A stretch of DNA of 7,376 nt, taken from the NCBI GenBank assembly GCA_024695185.1, contig JAILIR010000064.1, positions 1 to 7,376 of the forward strand, given 5' to 3'. Positions 6,626-7,376 of this stretch are shown here, one piece after another (the first letter of the stretch is position 1; every line of letters starts with the position of its first letter). A program made the translations under genes and the position numbers. Source of the DNA: a bacterium. Its GTDB lineage: Bacteria > Bacillota_I > Bacilli_A > Acholeplasmatales > JAEDCM01. The notes under the pieces were generated by a model, which searched no databases, was not told the origin of the DNA, and saw only the letters and a program-made list of their open reading frames with translations.

Positions 6626-7376
6626 ATGTTTGGTAATGATATATTCTTATGTGCTAAGATAGATGATACACAATCATTATTAGAAGTAATAGATAAAATA
6701 GATCCAAATACATGTGATGACACTAAAGAATCACTTCTTCACTATACTGTAAAATTTAATTCATTAGAATTCGCTAGATTGTTATTAATGCATAATGCTA
6801 ATCCAGATTTAAAGAATGCTAATGGAGATACACCGTTAATGATAGCTTGTAAAATGGGTAAAGAAAACTTCATTAAATTGTTGATTAAATTTAACTCAAA
6901 TACAAATGAAAAGAATAATTTTGGTGAAACTGCCCTACATATGGCTTTATTAAATGGTAACATTGAAATCATAAAATTATTAGTCAACGAAAAAACAAAT
7001 TTAGCTTTAATTACTGATAGTAATAGATCCCTTGCTCACTATGCTGTAAAAAGTGGCAAGATTTCGATATTGAAATACATTATCGAAAGAACTAATTCAA
7101 GCATTAATGAAATTGATGGTTTAGGTAATACCTTACTACATTATGCTTGTCAAATAAATAACTTTGATATTGTTGAATTCTTAGTGAATATGGGCGCATG
7201 CGTACATATAAGAAATAAACAAGGAGAAACACCTTTATTTCTAGCTGTAAGATATTCAACACTAAATATAGTAGACTATCTTATCCAAGAAGGCGCTATA
7301 GTAGATATTAAAAATATGTTTGATGAAACAGTATTAGATGTTGCTAGTGATGATGTTAAAGAATATATTGATTCAT
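6626..7376 (+). CDS. Ankyrin-repeat protein (3' end beyond the window)
   Basis: An open frame of 250 codons runs from ATG 6626 to the window end without a stop. GAGGAGGGAG (6613-6622) gives a very strong ribosome binding site 3-7 bases before the ATG. After an N-terminal cap (1-33) there are about six tandem repeats of roughly 33 residues, starting near 34, 67, 100, 133, 166 and 199, with a seventh near 232. Their helix-1 motifs vary from the ankyrin TPLHxA consensus: SLLHYTV, TPLMIAC, TALHMAL, SLAHYAV, TLLHYAC and TPLFLAV. Helix 2 is of the type IVEFLVNMGA. There is no signal peptide or membrane segment in the visible part, so it is probably cytoplasmic. Ankyrin repeats bind proteins; the partner is unknown, and a further C-terminal domain may lie outside. 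No clear promoter is visible between the hup terminator and the gene. Confidence 0.9.
   Translation, partial: MFGNDIFLCAKIDDTQSLLEVIDKIDPNTCDDTKESLLHYTVKFNSLEFARLLLMHNANPDLKNANGDTPLMIACKMGKENFIKLLIKFNSNTNEKNNFGETALHMALLNGNIEIIKLLVNEKTNLALITDSNRSLAHYAVKSGKISILKYIIERTNSSINEIDGLGNTLLHYACQINNFDIVEFLVNMGACVHIRNKQGETPLFLAVRYSTLNIVDYLIQEGAIVDIKNMFDETVLDVASDDVKEYIDS

Noticed and set aside
6742..6987. Minus-strand open frame over the ankyrin gene
   Set aside because: The plus strand has a continuous 250-codon ankyrin reading frame with a strong ribosome binding site across the same bases.
6634..7330. The periodic ankyrin repeats as a DNA repeat or CRISPR array
   Set aside because: The periodicity of about 99 bases is at protein level only; the nucleotide sequences of successive repeats are diverged and there are no identical spacer-flanking units.

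Overview
The window is AT-rich, plus-strand-only bacterial DNA that carries a housekeeping cluster typical of low-GC Firmicutes (Bacillota): rluB, cmk, an rpsA-like S1 gene, der, gpsA and hup, in that order. Several signs point to a Bacilli, Erysipelotrichia or Acholeplasma-like lineage: the gene order, AGGAGG-type ribosome binding sites, AGA as the dominant arginine codon and short TTGAAA/TAAAAT-type promoters. rluB stops with TGA, so the code is the standard bacterial one and not the Mycoplasma code in which TGA is Trp. The species cannot be named from the sequence.

Layout. Bases 2-67 are the last codons of an unidentified gene, whose stop codon runs into a strong intrinsic terminator (66-94). 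A monocistronic unit follows: an unrecognised membrane protein of about eight helices (137-988), with a -10 box before it and a GNRA-loop terminator after it (991-1012). A new promoter at about 1044-1052 then starts a tightly packed operon, rluB-cmk-S1-der-gpsA (1077-6167), with gaps of only 2 to 9 bases. The 117-base gap at 6168-6284 holds a weak AT-only inverted repeat and a good promoter for hup. A site resembling a catabolite-responsive element overlaps the -35 box of that promoter. hup (6285-6557) ends at a strong hairpin terminator. Only about 17 bases later an ankyrin-repeat gene begins (6626), which is cut by the window end.

How the genes fit together. RluB modifies 23S rRNA, Der is a 50S assembly GTPase and the S1 protein binds RNA at the ribosome. 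Cmk recycles CMP to CDP for nucleotide and lipid-precursor pools, GpsA makes glycerol-3-phosphate for phospholipids, and HU compacts DNA. The operon therefore couples ribosome maturation to membrane and nucleotide supply. The core is conserved. The parts that are not routine are the flanking membrane protein, the ankyrin-repeat gene beyond hup, the five-domain S1 protein and the regulatory sequences around the hup and rluB promoters. I saw no mobile element, CRISPR array, tRNA or rRNA, and no convincing new multi-gene system.
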